From positions 52,249,436-52,313,435 of the forward strand of contig CM039508.1 of the NCBI GenBank assembly GCA_022432975.1: a stretch of 64,000 bases of DNA. Reading direction: 5' to 3'. The notes below the pieces were generated by a model. That model did not search any database. It was given only the letters and a program-made list of their open reading frames with translations, and was not told where the DNA came from. Within the stretch, counting starts at the first letter, position 1, and the number at the start of each line of letters is the position of its first letter. The position numbers and the translations under genes were made by a program. Positions 1-13,500 of the stretch are shown here, piece after piece. The stretch comes from Begonia masoniana (Eukaryota; Streptophyta; Magnoliopsida; Cucurbitales; Begoniaceae).

Positions 1-3000
1 TACCTTAGAAGTTTCCCTCCATGCGCTCACAGGCCAAACGACGAATGATACAGTGCGAATCACGGGACAGATTGGCCAACAATAGATCTCAGTTCTCGTG
101 TACAGTGGAAGTACTAATAGTTTCATCGACGAAAGGTTGGCAGTTCATTTCCGGTTAACACCGATGGTCGGAAAAAATGTTATGGTCACAGTAGGATATG
201 GTGATAAACTGATTAGTAAGGCCTTGCCAGAACCAGTGACCTGGAAGATGGCTGGCATTCCCTTTCCATTCCCGCTGCGAACGTTGCGTTTTGGGGGCAG
301 CGACTTGATATTGGGCATTGATTAGATAGCTGAACACAGCCCAGTAACGTTCGATCCCCCACACAGACAATTGTTGGTTTCTTACGAAGGCGGCCCATTA
401 ACTATTCCATATGCTCAACCAACAGAAGCAGGTCAGCTGTTCAAACCAAATTCACTCCCCTACCATTGGAAGATACAAACCAGTGGTTTCTTGGCTCAGC
501 TCAGCGTTACAGGGACAGAACCCGACCACCCTGAACCGGAATGTATCAAAACAATTCTTTGCGTCTTCAGAGATGTTTTTACTCCCTTGCCGGATTTACC
601 ACCGGCGAGAAGCCACGATCACCGGATTCCGCTACAGCCAGACGCAAAACCTTTTCGCATTTTACCCTATCGATGCCCATTCTCCCAGAAAACGGAGATT
701 GAGAAACTAGTAAGAGAAATGCTGGAAGAAGGCCTCATCGTCCCTAGCAATAGCCCGTTCGCATCGCCGGTGCTTCTGGTACGAAAGAAAGACGGCCAGT
801 GGAGATTCTGTGTCGACTACCGACAGTTGAACACCATCACCATTAAAGACAAATTTCCCATGCCCATAATAGATGATCTGCTGGACGAACTTCATGGCTC
901 GTCGGTGTTTTGGAAAATCGATCTCAGGGCTGGGTATCATCCGATCAGAGTACAAGAGGAAGATTGCCATAAAACGGCGTTCAAAACACACCAGGGGCTT
1001 TATGAGTTCAGAGTGATGCCTTTCGGCCTCACGAACGCTCCGACGACTTTTCAGGCACTTATGAACTCTGTTTTCCAACCTTGCGAAAGTTTGTCTTGGT
1101 ATTTTTTGATGACATTTTGGTATATAGTCCCACCTTGGAGACACATTGTCATCACTTGTGATTGGTTTTACAGCTGCTGTGCAGCCATAAACTCGTGGCC
1201 AAGGAATCCAAATGCTTGTTTGGCCAACCAGAGGTCGGATATTTAGGCCACATCATCTCTCAGGAGGGCATCAAAGCCTGACCCCGTTAAAATTGAAGCA
1301 ATGGTGTCTTGGCCATCGCCCACCACTATCAAACAGTTAAGGGGTTTTCTGGGTCTAACGGGCTACTATCGGAAGTTTGTCCATCACTACGGTATTCTGG
1401 CGAAACCGCTCACCACACTGCTATAGACTAATGCTTTTGTGTGGGATTCGACAGCAGAAGAAGCTTTCCAGAAGCTCAAGATTGCAATGAGCACACCACC
1501 TGTTTTGACTTTGCTAGATTTCTCTTAGCCGTTTGTCATCCAAACTGATGCTTGCCAGGATGGTATGGGGGCGGTTTTGATGCAACACCGTCGGGCTATA
1601 GCATTTATGAGTAAGCCGTTTAATCTGAGGAACCGGGGGTTGTCGATCTACGAAAAGGAGCTGTTAGCTCTAGTTTCAGCCGTGCAACTCTGGCGGCACT
1701 ATCTGGAAGGCAATAAGTTTATCATTCAGACCGATCATCAATCACTCAAGTATTTACTGGAGCAACGCATTACTACCCCCTTACAGCAGAAATGGTTAAC
1801 TAAATTATTAGGGTTGGACTACGTGATCGAATACCAACAAGGCAAATTAAATGTTGTCGCTGATGCTCTCTCCCGAGCAGCTATTCCCCCACTCCCGACA
1901 GACGCATTGTGTCAGACTCTTTCTCTTAATACACCTCAATGGATGCAAGAGGTCATCTCCAGTTATGAGGGAGATTCCTGGGCAGTCGACCTCATCACCA
2001 AGTTATCCGTTAACGCGTCTCAGGAGCCCTCGTTCTCTTTCTCGAATGGTCTTATCCTATCCCATGGCAAACTAGTTCTGGGTCAAGGAAACGCCATTCA
2101 CGCCAAAGTGCTTAAAACTTTACATGATTCAGCTGAGGGTGGACACTCGGGAATACAAGCCACGCTTCATCGAGCCAAATCTTTATTCTGGTGGCCCGAG
2201 CTTACAAAGGATGTCAAAAACTACGTCGGCAGTTGTGATATTTGCCAGCGATGCAAACATGAACACGTGAGTTACCCTGGTCTTCTCCAGCCTTTACCTA
2301 TACCTCTGCATCCATGGACTCACATCTCTTTGGACTTCATAGAGGGATTACCTAGCTCCCTTCATTCCAATTGTATCTTCGTGGTGGTGGATCGCTTCAC
2401 CAAGTGCGCACACTTTCTAGCTCTCCGCCACCCTTTCACGGCAGTTCAGGTAGCCAACTTATTTCTGGACAATGTTTTCAAATTACATGGCATTCCTCAA
2501 TCCTTAGTTTCAGACAGAGACCCGATTTTTCTCTCCTATTTTTGCACTCTGTTTTCGTCTCCTTGGGCGCTGAACTGCATACTTCCACCGCTTATCACCC
2601 GGAATCAGACGGCCAAACTGAACGACTGAACCAGTGTCTTGAAATGTACCTTCGTTGCATGACTTTCCAGAAGCCTTCGGCTTGGCGACAATGGCTTCCT
2701 TTAGCCGAATGGTGGTACAACACTAGAGTCCAAACCCGCCATTAAAATGACTCCTTTCGAAGCCTTATATGGACTGCCACCCCCTCGGCTTGCTCTAGGC
2801 CCTTATCTACATTCTCCTTCCGCCGCCACCGATGGTTTCCTCTGTGACCGTCACGCCATGGATACCTTGTTACGGGAGAATATTGCACAAGCACATGGTC
2901 GGATGAAGTTGTATGCCGATCGCAACAGAACTGAGTGGAGTTTTCAGCCCGATGATTGGGTTTAGCTCAAGCTCCAACCTTATCGGCAACAGTCAGTGAC

Positions 3001-3517
3001 AGTCAGGCCATCTCGCAAACTTTCTCCGAAATATTTTGCCTCGTTTAGAGTTTTGTCCAAAATCGGCCAGGTCGCTTATAAGCTTGCTTTACGAACTGGA
3101 GCTCGGGTCCATCCCGTTTTCCACGTTTCCTTATTAAAAAAGACCATTGGCCACCAGTCGCTCTCTTCTCCGACTCTTCCACTGGACTTCTATTCTGACT
3201 TGGCGACTGAAGTTCTTCTCCACCTTCTGCAAACTCACGTGGTCAAGCGTGGTAATTTCCTTCTCACTCAGTGGCTCATTCAGTGGAAAGAGCAACCCAT
3301 GTCCGACGCTACCTGGGTCGATTCGGAAATTATTTCAACCCGTTATCCTGATTTTCAACCTTGGGAACAAGGTTTTCTAGAGAGGGAGGTCTGTCATGGA
3401 CGAGGCCTCCAAGATGGATTACGCAGCTGGGCCAGTAAGAAGAAGAGGAGCAATACCCAGAAACCCATATCCAACCTGGATCTGGTAAACCAACTGAAGA
3501 CGTGGCAGGTCTGCTAG
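1..3517 (+). pseudogene. gypsy pol polyprotein remnant (PR-RT-RH-INT-chromodomain)
   Basis: The protease block near 98-325 reads YSGSTNSF where active enzymes have a DSG triad, so the catalytic Asp is replaced by Tyr; it ends in a stop at 325. Reverse transcriptase (about 640-1160) keeps [12 protein letters not shown], but the frame changes before the FFDDIL catalytic motif near 1105. RNase H (about 1540-1880) has a stop at 1528-1530 and keeps the TDHQSLKYL motif. Integrase has the HHCC zinc region (about 2140-2260) and a DxxE-type core; its frame shifts near 2560 and again near 2745. The chromodomain-like tail lies at about 3220-3370. Broken frames and a lost catalytic residue mean no functional product is expected. 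Confidence 0.88.
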
Positions 3518-3555
3518 AAGGGGAAGGGAGCAGATATAACGAGCAGTGAGAGGCA

Positions 3556-3593
3556 TGTTATGTTGTTATAATCTTAGTATCCTCCTCTCTCCT

Positions 3594-3629
<36 letters not shown>

Positions 3630-3723
3630 CTATTCTGAACTATCTCTCTTTCGCTGTAATCGTTATCAGTGGAGCAATAGTAGAACTCTTTCTTTTCTCG
3701 ATATTATTGCTGCTGTCATAACA
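3556..3723 (+). repeat. Putative short 3' LTR of the gypsy element
   Basis: The segment begins TGTTATG and ends CATAACA, a perfect 7-base inverted pair of the TG...CA type, and it follows the purine tract by about 25 bases. At 168 bp it is short for a Ty3/gypsy LTR. It contains a CT microsatellite at 3594-3625. The partner LTR is outside the window, so the boundaries are inferred from the termini alone. Confidence 0.55.
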
Positions 3724-3975
3724 ACCTCTTATTCTCGAGTGATTATCTACATCCTTTTTTTTGCCTCATTCACTTGGCGCTCTTTATACTTTCCAAATCT
3801 AAATTCAGGACTACAAATCTTGGAATTTACATGTTACTCTGATTTCTTGACTACAAAGTGTTTTCTTTTTACTCGTTTTAATTCTTTTGGCTTAGCTGTG
3901 TAATAGGATACGATGAAGAGAGATTGTTACTGACTGTTCAGGAGTTCATTGATGTGAATGTTTGAACTTTTGTAG

Positions 3976-6900
3976 GGTCGAGCTACTTGCGGCGTTAATT
4001 CTGTTGGGAATTATTCAAATTGTAGCTCTAGATACAATTTCTTTCCCGCCTCAAAGGTTTGTGCAACTTTTTTTTTTTTTTGCAAAATGATGCCCAGGGT
4101 AATTCACGCTTTCATTTGTATGCTCAAAATCTGAAACTTAATAAAGTAATTCCAAATTTTCGCACTTTCAGGTGATATCAAGAAGCAAATTTTACTGTCC
4201 AAATTCTTCGTTGTTTGTAAGTTGCATTGGTTGTTGTATTTTCTTAGCACATGTTCCGTACGTAGAAAACTGTCTGTCAAATTTCAGGCAGTCTCTAAAC
4301 TATTTGTTTTGGAATTTCTTAAAATTTGATTTCCATGTCAAAGTTTTGTTATTTTTAAACTTAATCATTGGTGGTGTCTCTCGAGTTGATGATGTAGTTT
4401 TTTGTGGTGTTCATGCTTACATCAGAAGGCTAAACAAGGTAGCAGAAGGTTAATTTGTTCAGTCGCCGCAGATACGTTGCCCAAGAAAATTGAAGAATTT
4501 GAAATGGATGCACATAAGGAAATATTTTTGAAGGATTATAAGATGCCTGATTACTACTTTGATACAGTATGTATATGCTTCATTAATTTAATATCCTGAA
4601 ATTTATAATGTAGCTAATTCTTTTAGATCTTGTACTTACCAAAAAAAACTGCAGGTGGATTTAAATTTTTCGCTTGGCGAGGAGAAAACAATTGTTAGTT
4701 CCAGAATAACAGTGACACCCCGAGTTGAAGGTGGTTTTTTGACCAGTCCAACATTGATATCTGGCTTTTCATAAGAACTTATCCTCTTATTTTTCTTCAG
4801 GCTCTTGTAACTTTTTGTGTTGATATTGTCTATGATCTTTTTGCGAATTGCATGCTTTAATAAACTTTCGCAGATTCTTAAAAATATTGCTGATTCTTTA
4901 TGCATATGAACATGGAACAGGTTCTACTTCTCCTCTGGTTTTGGATGGACAAGAAGTGAAGTTGCTTTCAATTAAAGTCAACAATACAGAGCTTAAGGTA
5001 GCATGTTGCACAATTATAATCATTTATATATTTTCTATGTAGGATCAATAAATTCTCTGTATACACTTGGTTCTTAAGTGCATATAAGAAAATGTGGGGC
5101 TTTGGTAGCTGGCTTAGCCATTAGTTTGAAGAGGATTTACGATATATTAACTTTTATGGTTTTTCTACCTATTCTTCTTTCATAATTTTAGGAGGATGAT
5201 TACCGATTGGACTCACGCCATCTGAGACTTCTGTCACCACCATCTGGCCCATTTACTTTAGAAATTGTTAATGAGCTATTGCCTCAGAAGAACACATCAT
5301 TAGAGGTAATACTGATTTAGTTCATTTCATGTTATCCCACTGTTTGGGGATTGACACTGAATTTGACTCTGAATGTAGGGACTTTACAAGTCTTCTGGTA
5401 ATTTTTGCACACAATGTGAAGCGGAAGGCTTCCGTAAAATCACATTTTATCAGGTAAACCAAACATATCCTATCTACGAGTTGATTGCAAAATATTGATC
5501 TGACTGTATTATCGATATTTTCTGAGCAGGATCGCCCTGATATAATGGCAAAGTACACCTGTCGCATTGAAGCAGATAAGGAGTTATATCCAGTACTTCT
5601 CTCGAATGGAAATCTCGTGGATCATGGCGATTTAGAAGTGGGTTCTTTTAAATTTGATCTGCATGAGGCATTTAAACCTTCATTGCAGTCACAGTATGTA
5701 ACAGCTTTCATATTCTACAGGGTGGAAGACAATATGTTGTTTGGGAGGATCCTTTTAAAAAACCATGCTATTTGTTTGCTTTAGTTGCTGGACAATTGGT
5801 CAGCAGAGATGATGTTTTCATTACAAGATCAGGCAGAAAGGTCTCTCTACGGATATGGACCCCAGCTCAAGATCTGCCCAAGACTGCACATGCCATGTAT
5901 TCACTTAAGGCGGCTATGAAATGGGATGAGGATGTTAGTGTCTTCTTCTTGTACTTAATTGTTAACCGTTACTAGATTTGTGTATACACTCGTATTCTTA
6001 ATATTTTCACGATTTTTTGTAACTTGTCTTGAGAAATAGGTTTTTGGTCTAGAATATGACCTGGACCTTTTCAATATAGTGGCTGTTCCCGATTTTGACA
6101 TGTATGCTATATCTTTTCAGATAACGTTCACATATTTTCCATATATGGATCATATTATTGACTAACCTCCTCCCTTTGTTCGCTGTTTTTTGTTTCATGG
6201 CTTTTTAACAGGGGAGCAATGGAAAACAAGAGTTTGAATGTGATCTCTTTAATTTATATTTTTTTTATGAAAAAGCAAATTTTTATAGTATAATACTTAA
6301 TTGTGGTTGCTTATTTTAGATCTTCAATTCAAAACTCGTCTTGGCCTCACCAGAAACGGCTACAGATGCAGATTATGCTGCAATATTAGGTGTTATTGGT
6401 CATGAGGTTAGTTATTGAATTGTATGAGTATACTTGATGAAATTCATATCTAAAGTTAACCTTGGACTGGATAAATGTAAATTGATCTCAACTTTGCATT
6501 TTTATTGTGCAGTATTTCCACAACTGGACTGGCAACAGGTTGTTGGTTCATGGCCTTCAAAACCAGTTTATCCTTTTTTTTCTGCCATTCATTTCTTTAT
6601 AATTTTAAGGGTTGAAAAATTATTGCAGAGTGACCTGTCGTGACTGGTTCCAGCTAAGTTTAAAGGAAGGTCTTACAGTTTTTCGCGATCAGGTAACTCA
6701 TAACTTGCAAACTTTTCCCTACTAAAATCAGAAATGGTTACATTTTAAAACTTTGCCTTTAATGATAGGAATTCTCGTCTGACATGGGAAGTCAAACTGT
6801 AGAGCGGATTGCTCATGTTTCAAAACTTCGAAATTATCAGTTTCCACAGGTCTGTTCGTACTCTATCATTAAGGATTTCAGTGGCTGATCTTAGTATGAC

Positions 6901-9900
6901 AAAGAATTTAGTGTTGGAAGCTGCAGTGCAATTACTGACATAATATATCAAATTTCTCAGGATGCTGGCCCCATGGCTCATCCAGTTAGGCCACATTCAT
7001 ATATTAAGGTTAGCAATTACTTATTTTTGTATAATTACGTCCCAAAATTAAATTTTGAACATTTTTAGCTTCTTTGCTAACAATTTGCTATCTAATTTTC
7101 TACAGATGGACAACTTTTACACGGGCAAGTATCTTTCTCTAAATTTGGTTTTGAACCACCTTGGCGTGTCTGGTTAACTCGTACATTCTTCTAACTTTCG
7201 GGTGTTTGGCTTTCTTCTGAAATCGTGCTTATCATGATTCTGATACTACAACATCATTGTACAGCGACGGTAGGATTTGTAGCTCTTTTAATCTTTCAAT
7301 TCCTTATCCTCTTCTCTAGTCTGTCAAGTTGGCTCATTATCTGACTCTGTCCACAGGTATATGAAAAGGTCAGTGTTTCCTTCCTCTGTTCTCAGTGTGC
7401 AACATTTTCTTATAGTTTTAATGGATCAAGAAAATGTTGTTTGCCACAACTTATCAGGGAACCGAAGTTGTCAGAATGTACAAAACCTTATTGGGAACTA
7501 AAGGCTTTCGGAAGGCAAGACGCTTATAATTTTAGAGCTTCAGTTTGATGCTCATGAGAGCAGTAACCTTCTTAAATCTGGTATTGTTCGTAGAAAGTTG
7601 GTAGCATGATATATATTTCTACATTTTAGGGAATGGATCTATACTTCAAGAGACATGATGGTCAAGCTGTAACCTGTGAAGACTTTTTTGCAGCCATGCG
7701 AGATGCAAATAATGCAGATTTTGCTAACTTCTTGCAATGGTTTGACTACTAAACAAATTTTTTCTTATAGTTTCTTCAACGCTACCATATCAATTCTTGT
7801 GCTTAGTCTGTGACTAACTTGTAGGTACTCTCAAGCTGGGACACCTCTTGTCAAAGTGACTTCATCTTACGACTCTGAAGCTCATACTTTCTCTTTAAAG
7901 TTTAGGTATTTGTTCTACCAGGATTATAGAATAAAATTCTGTTTAATTTTCATGTTGTTGCTGACGAATTATCTTTGAATGGGTATTTTCAGTCAAGTGG
8001 TGCCGCCAACCCCTGGGCAGCCAGTTAAAGAACCGATGTTTATACCAGTGGCTTTAGGCTTGCTAGATTCAAAGGGCAAGGACCTGCCTCTTTCCTCTGT
8101 CTATCATGATGGGATGCTGCAGTTGGTTTCTGGCAATGATCAGCCAGTTTATTCTACAGTGCTTCGGGTGACCAAAGTAAGTTAAAAAATCGTACTGAAC
8201 GATGTTTGCTTCATCTATACAATTTTTAGCTTCTTTAAGGATGTTTGTTGCATTACCTAGTACACATTTTAGCTTGTAATGATGCAATATTTTGTAAAAC
8301 TTATACTAGGAGGAAATTTATAACTAAGAATAATTGGGGTATTGTTTGATGTGTTGGCAATGATGGTTATGTTTTAGTTTATTGGGAAGTTGTTGGTTAT
8401 GTTTTATTTTCTTGGGAAGTTATTTTGTGGAAGTTAGATTGTAGGAGAAGGGGGAATATTATAGAAGGCAAAGGGAGGTGTAAAATTAGGTCATGTTGTG
8501 GAAGATGTTTCCAAATCTAGAAGTGTAGAATTTGAGATTTTTAGTTAGGTTTGTATTTCTCAAGTTGTAATTGTTGGTTTAATAAGAAAAGTTTGTTCAC
8601 CACGCAACATATAACTTGTTTACATGAATTTGGTTGAAGAGCGAGCTAACCTCGTTGGAGAGCTTTTCTATCGGTCTGTTCTTTATTGAAGCGGCAAATG
8701 AAAAGACTCAAATGGTTCTATTACAGATAAAATGCTTAATTAGAGATCTCTTTAGATATAATGTAGATCATTTTTATTTTTAATGAAGTTTTATTTCCCT
8801 TGTGTTCACACACCATAGAAAGAAGAAGAATTTGTATTTTCTGATGTACCTGAGCGGCCAGTTCCGTCGCTGTTGCGGGGTTATAGTGCTCCTATCCGTC
8901 TCGAATCAGATCTAAGCGACAGTGACCTATTTTTCCTTCTTGCCCATGATTCAGACGAGTTTAATCGGTTAGTCTTTTGTCTGTCGAAGGCTGTCTCTTA
9001 TCTTCTTTCCTTTTTTATTACCTTCCCATCAGTATAAAACCAAAGCCGTTTGATATTCTGAAAAGTACCCCTTCTTGTCGCAATCGACTGAGAGAGTGGG
9101 AATTATTTTTCCTCTGTTTTAGGTGGGAGGCAGGACAAATACTGGCTCGAAAGTTGATGCTCGGCTTGGTGGCTGACTTCCAACAAAATAAGCCATTGAC
9201 GCTTAATTCAAAGTTTGTGAATGGGATGAGAAGCATACTCTGTGACTCAAGCTTAGATAAAGTATGATAATGGCCTGTTTTACTTACTTTTGTTACCCCA
9301 TCCTTATTACAAACACAAAAATTTATTAGATCATCCCAAAATACTTGATGGAAAATTTCAGGAGTTCATTGCAAAGGCAATAACTCTACCTGGTGAAGGA
9401 GAAGTAATGGACATGATGGACATTGCAGATCCTGATGCAGTCCATGCCGTTCGATCATTCATACGGAAGCAGCTAGCTTGTGAGCTGAAAGCGGAGCTTC
9501 TTTCCACTGTATGCAAAATTTTAGCCAGATTATAAATGAGTTAAAACTATTTAGTTTCCATTTTAGTGATAAACGGGTCTTGTAATTCTTTGCAGGTCGA
9601 AAAGAACAGAAGCTCGGAACAGTATGAGTTTAACCATGCTGACATGGCTAGACGCGCCCTTAAAAATACGGCATTGTGTATGTTTTCTTTTTAAATTATG
9701 CTTCTGATATTGGTTTTAAACTTACACTAATGTTTTATTTTTTATTTTTAATGCTCTCTAGCTTATCTTGCATTGCTTGAAGAGGCGGAATTTGCAGATC
9801 TGGCTCTTCACGAGTACAAAACGGCCACAAATATGACTGAACAATTTTCAGCTTTAGCCGCCATAGCCCAGAATCCGTGTAAAACCCGTGATGATGTTCT

Positions 9901-10587
9901 AGCCGATTTCTATGACAAGTGGCAGCATGACTTTTTAGTGAGTTTTTTCAATCGACCTTCTTCCTCGTTCTTGTCAGGCTGTGTTGTGTTATATGTACTC
10001 TCTCAATCTATCTTAATCTTTATTCATACCTTTCTCTCTAGGTTGTGAACAAATGGTTTGCTCTTCAAGCCATGTCTGACATTCCTGGAAATGTAGAACA
10101 TGTTGGGAAGCTCCTCAACCACCCAGCTTTTGATCTGCGAAATCCGAACAATGTATACTCCCTCATTGGAGGTTTTCGTGGGTCCCCAGTGAATTTCCAT
10201 GCAAAGGATGGATCAGGCTATAAGTTTTTGGGAGAGAAAGTTCTTCAACTTGACAAAATAAATCCTCAAGTAATTTTAGAAGACACCCTCAAAACAAAGA
10301 ACCTCATGTAGCCCCACAGAGTTACTCATCTCTCTTTCCTTGTGTTCCAGGTTGCATCCCGAATGGTCTCCGCATTCTCAAGATGGAAACGATACGACGA
10401 GACCCGACAAAAACTGGCAAAGGTAGTGCTTAACGTTTGAGTCGAAAACTTATCTATATCAGGCGGGTTAGCAATCACAGTGAATTATTGAATTTTGCAT
10501 TTGCAGGCACAGCTTGAGATGATAATGGCTTCCAATGGACTGTCTGAAAATGTGTTTGAAATTGCCTCCAAAAGTTTAGCTGCTTAA
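3976..10587 (+). CDS. MPA1: MPA1-type M1 aminopeptidase (PepN/puromycin-sensitive type), 5' end outside window
   Basis: Zinc aminopeptidase that removes N-terminal residues from peptides. It matches the plant PepN-like family that includes Arabidopsis At1g63770 (MPA1, needed in meiosis). There are 31 visible exons: 3976-4056, 4172-4216, 4426-4566, 4655-4730, 4921-4997, 5192-5305, 5379-5453, 5530-5637, 5721-5933, 6040-6101, 6212-6239, 6320-6406, 6513-6538, 6629-6692, 6769-6849, 6961-7008, 7106-7124, 7265-7269, 7357-7368, 7458-7514, 7630-7739, 7825-7905, 7993-8176, 8819-8967, 9123-9261, 9362-9508, 9596-9677, 9762-9937, 10042-10269, 10351-10422, 10507-10587. They join without a frame break into 955 residues. 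GAMEN lies at about 332-336 and the zinc motif HEYFH at about 368-372, followed by the second Glu in SLKEGL. The Ser/Arg-rich start before RRLICSV looks like a transit peptide. The first exon with the ATG must lie upstream, beyond the retroelement. A Met at 4504 could start a shorter cytosolic form. Confidence 0.93.
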
Positions 10588-13500
10588 AATGGGTCAGTCA
10601 GCTCAAGAAAGAACATATTATAATAATGAGGAAAAGAACATATTGTCTTCTTCGTAGCAGTTTGGAATATACTTTTTCCAGCCAAGTTTATGGATAACTT
10701 GAACGTCAAAAGTTTCTGGGTTTTGTTTTTTTTTTTGCTTTTAAATTATATCACATTAGTATCAATGATGTTCTTACGTTGTTGTACAGTGCAAATTTCA
10801 GATTAATGCTTTCTCATTTGCTCCTCCCAGTCACATTTATAATGAAATGTGTGAACGTTTTTCATTGTGAATTTACAACTCTTCAGAAATTCTAGCCCAC
10901 CAAGTGATTGAGCCAGTATCAAACTCAAAACCTTCTTTCTGTCCGTCTGAAGAGACGCCCATCAGGCCTTCCGACTGGAGTGAATATCCTTTCGAGAGAG
11001 AATCCTTGAGCTTCGAATGGAGATTTAGAGGCAATCTGGTCGTTTATCGCGAGGAACAACGTATCGACTTTAGACTCTGAGCCAGAGGTATGTAAAGAAG
11101 AATACGTTGGGAAAGTCAATCTGACAATTTCACAAGAAATTGAAGATCTTCCTAGTTACTCGTGAATCTATTTATTTATATGTTCATTGATTTATTACGT
11201 TGTTAATGCTAGCATATTAATCTCCTCAAGCTTCTCTCTTTCCATTCTGGTTGTTTTTATCACGGACTGGAGGTAGACCTACATAGAGACGCCAGGTTGA
11301 GCAGCTCAATCTTCAAAGAGGACCTGATCATTTAGTCTAAGACTAAATTTACAGTGAAATACTTAAATTTTTACCGAGTCCTGGCCCACCAGAAAATGAC
11401 CGAAGTCCATATAACGATCACATAAAAAAGAGTTAGTGCAAAACTTAAATAATTCAATGAAATGTTGTATAGAAAATAAAATATCAAACACTCAAAAGTT
11501 TACAAATAAATAAACAAAGAATTCCTTCACCATAACAAAGTATAACGCCCGAGAAAATGAAGAGGACAACGAAAATAGGGGATCTTTCAACGAGCAACAA
11601 CAACAGCCTCCGTGATCCTAACCTGAGAAATGGAGAGGATCTTTGAGGTGAGCGATTAACTCAATATGAAACCTTATATTATACTCAAATGCATATGATA
11701 TCTGTTTTTACCATTTTATTTTAAAACTATGAACAATTATAAAAATTACAGTGCATGAATTTATATTCAAATAATTTTTTTTTAATATCAATTTTAAAAC
11801 ATGCTCAACAAGTCATCAATGGAGGAGGTTCGAAAACGTTACTATATAAATCTAAGTAGCTATAAATTAAGTAAACATAATTGTTTTTGTTAGAAAACTG
11901 TTCCAGTGAAAAAGGAGGATCACACAAAGACGACTCTGTCTCACTATCACATAAAGACAGCGACCTGAAAATCCAACAGCACCTCATGAGTCAGAATGAA
12001 ACTGAAAAATAACAGCGAACTGAAGATCTAGCCACGTCCCTTGGGCTACCAGCGAACAACTAAATGACGATACAACTAGTGAATCAAATGGTGGTGGACG
12101 ACCCAGTCAGCAGCGACACCACCCACGAAATCGTAATGCCCAAAGAGTGGCCGACAAACAAAGCTCATCGCCGACACCACCCAGAATATCAAACAAAGAC
12201 ACCCTTGTCAACTTTAGAGATTGGAACCCCAAAGATTAAGTCATCACAACCTTATTGCCCATTTTTACCATATAAAAACAAACAACATTCAATCAACGGA
12301 AAGTTTACATGATTTAACTTTAGCTATTCTGGATGTCTTGCCAGCGCAGCCCCAAACAACGGGAGACCGATATAGAAAGGCTCGACCAACCCAATTGAAC
12401 AATTAGCTCATCAGACATGCATATATGAAAAATCAAAATAAAATATCATGCAATCATAAGATAAGCATGTAAAAAACACACAACACACATATAAGCTGTC
12501 CCTTATTGATATTTTGTTTAGTATTCACACAATTTGCGTTGTCAAAGCTTGGCTGACCCGATTTTAGTTTACATGTTGTGTACTAAATCTATAATCTTTT
12601 GACAATCTTGGTGTTTAAAAGCCTTGACAGGTGTTACATCATGCTAATGATTATGATTTCAACAGGGCAATAATAGTGACTCAAATAAATAATATTAAAA
12701 TTTTAATTTTTTTATTTTTAAAAAAAAAATATTAAATAAGTTGGATGGGTTGAGGCCAAGGTAGTTAAAAGTGGCGGGGAAAGTGGGGAGAAGGTTGGTG
12801 GGAGTGGGGCCCCGATCCAGTAGTACGCCACTGCATCGAGGTAGATGCTGTTTGCACTAATCAGGAAAAGCCATCATCCACACCTCTCTATGTGCACACG
12901 TGCACACCTTTCCCCCTTTTCTTTCCTCGGTAATCTAATTACACGCTATTATGCGACTGCGCCTTTCTTTCTATCAACACTCCTCTCTTACCTAAATACC
13001 CCTCACACTTCCACCAAATTACAAACCCTAGCCCCTACATTTGTCAAATCCAAAATATATATATTGCCATCTATCCTCTTACTATTATGTTAACAAGAAC
13101 CGACCGAAGTTCGTGCAACACCGGTCGGTTTTTGTGTTTTTGCTAATCAAAGTTGAAGAACCGCACCATTCAGTTCGGTTATGAATTTCAAACGAAACCT
13201 AATATAAATTAAAATTGAGTCTAACTGACTCCAAATTCGATTACTTTGTACTCCTGGTTTAGATCATATCGACGTAAACCTAGAATGAGGAATCCAAAAC
13301 TTAACAATTTTGCATGTACTCTGTCTCTCTCTCTCTCTCTTTTGGTCCTGAATTTCACAAATCATGGATACAAAGTAGGTGGTAAGACTGTGATTCAAAC
13401 TTATGGAGAAGGGCAATTAAGTAATTGGGGCTTAATTTAGAAGTTGCTGGTGGGGAAGCAGGTCATTGCCGTGGTTGACCCCAAAAGCGTTAACAAGCAC

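Larger units (their letters stand above)
1..3723 (+). mobile_element. Ty3/gypsy LTR retrotransposon, 3' part, degenerate
   Basis: The window opens inside an LTR retrotransposon. Translated blocks appear in the order protease, reverse transcriptase, RNase H, integrase, then a chromodomain-like tail, which is the Ty3/gypsy order (integrase after RNase H) and points to a chromovirus. The 5' LTR and gag lie upstream of the window. A purine-rich tract at about 3517-3531 (agaaggggaagggagc) precedes the 3' LTR. Several stops and frame changes show the copy is dead. It ends about 250 bases before the first visible exon of the aminopeptidase gene on the same strand, so it probably sits in that gene's first intron. 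The clade (Reina-like, because the LTR is short) is only a guess. Confidence 0.88.

Noticed and set aside
12064..13093. Short frames before the proline-rich gene
   Set aside because: No recognisable domain, low-complexity composition and no supporting splice structure.
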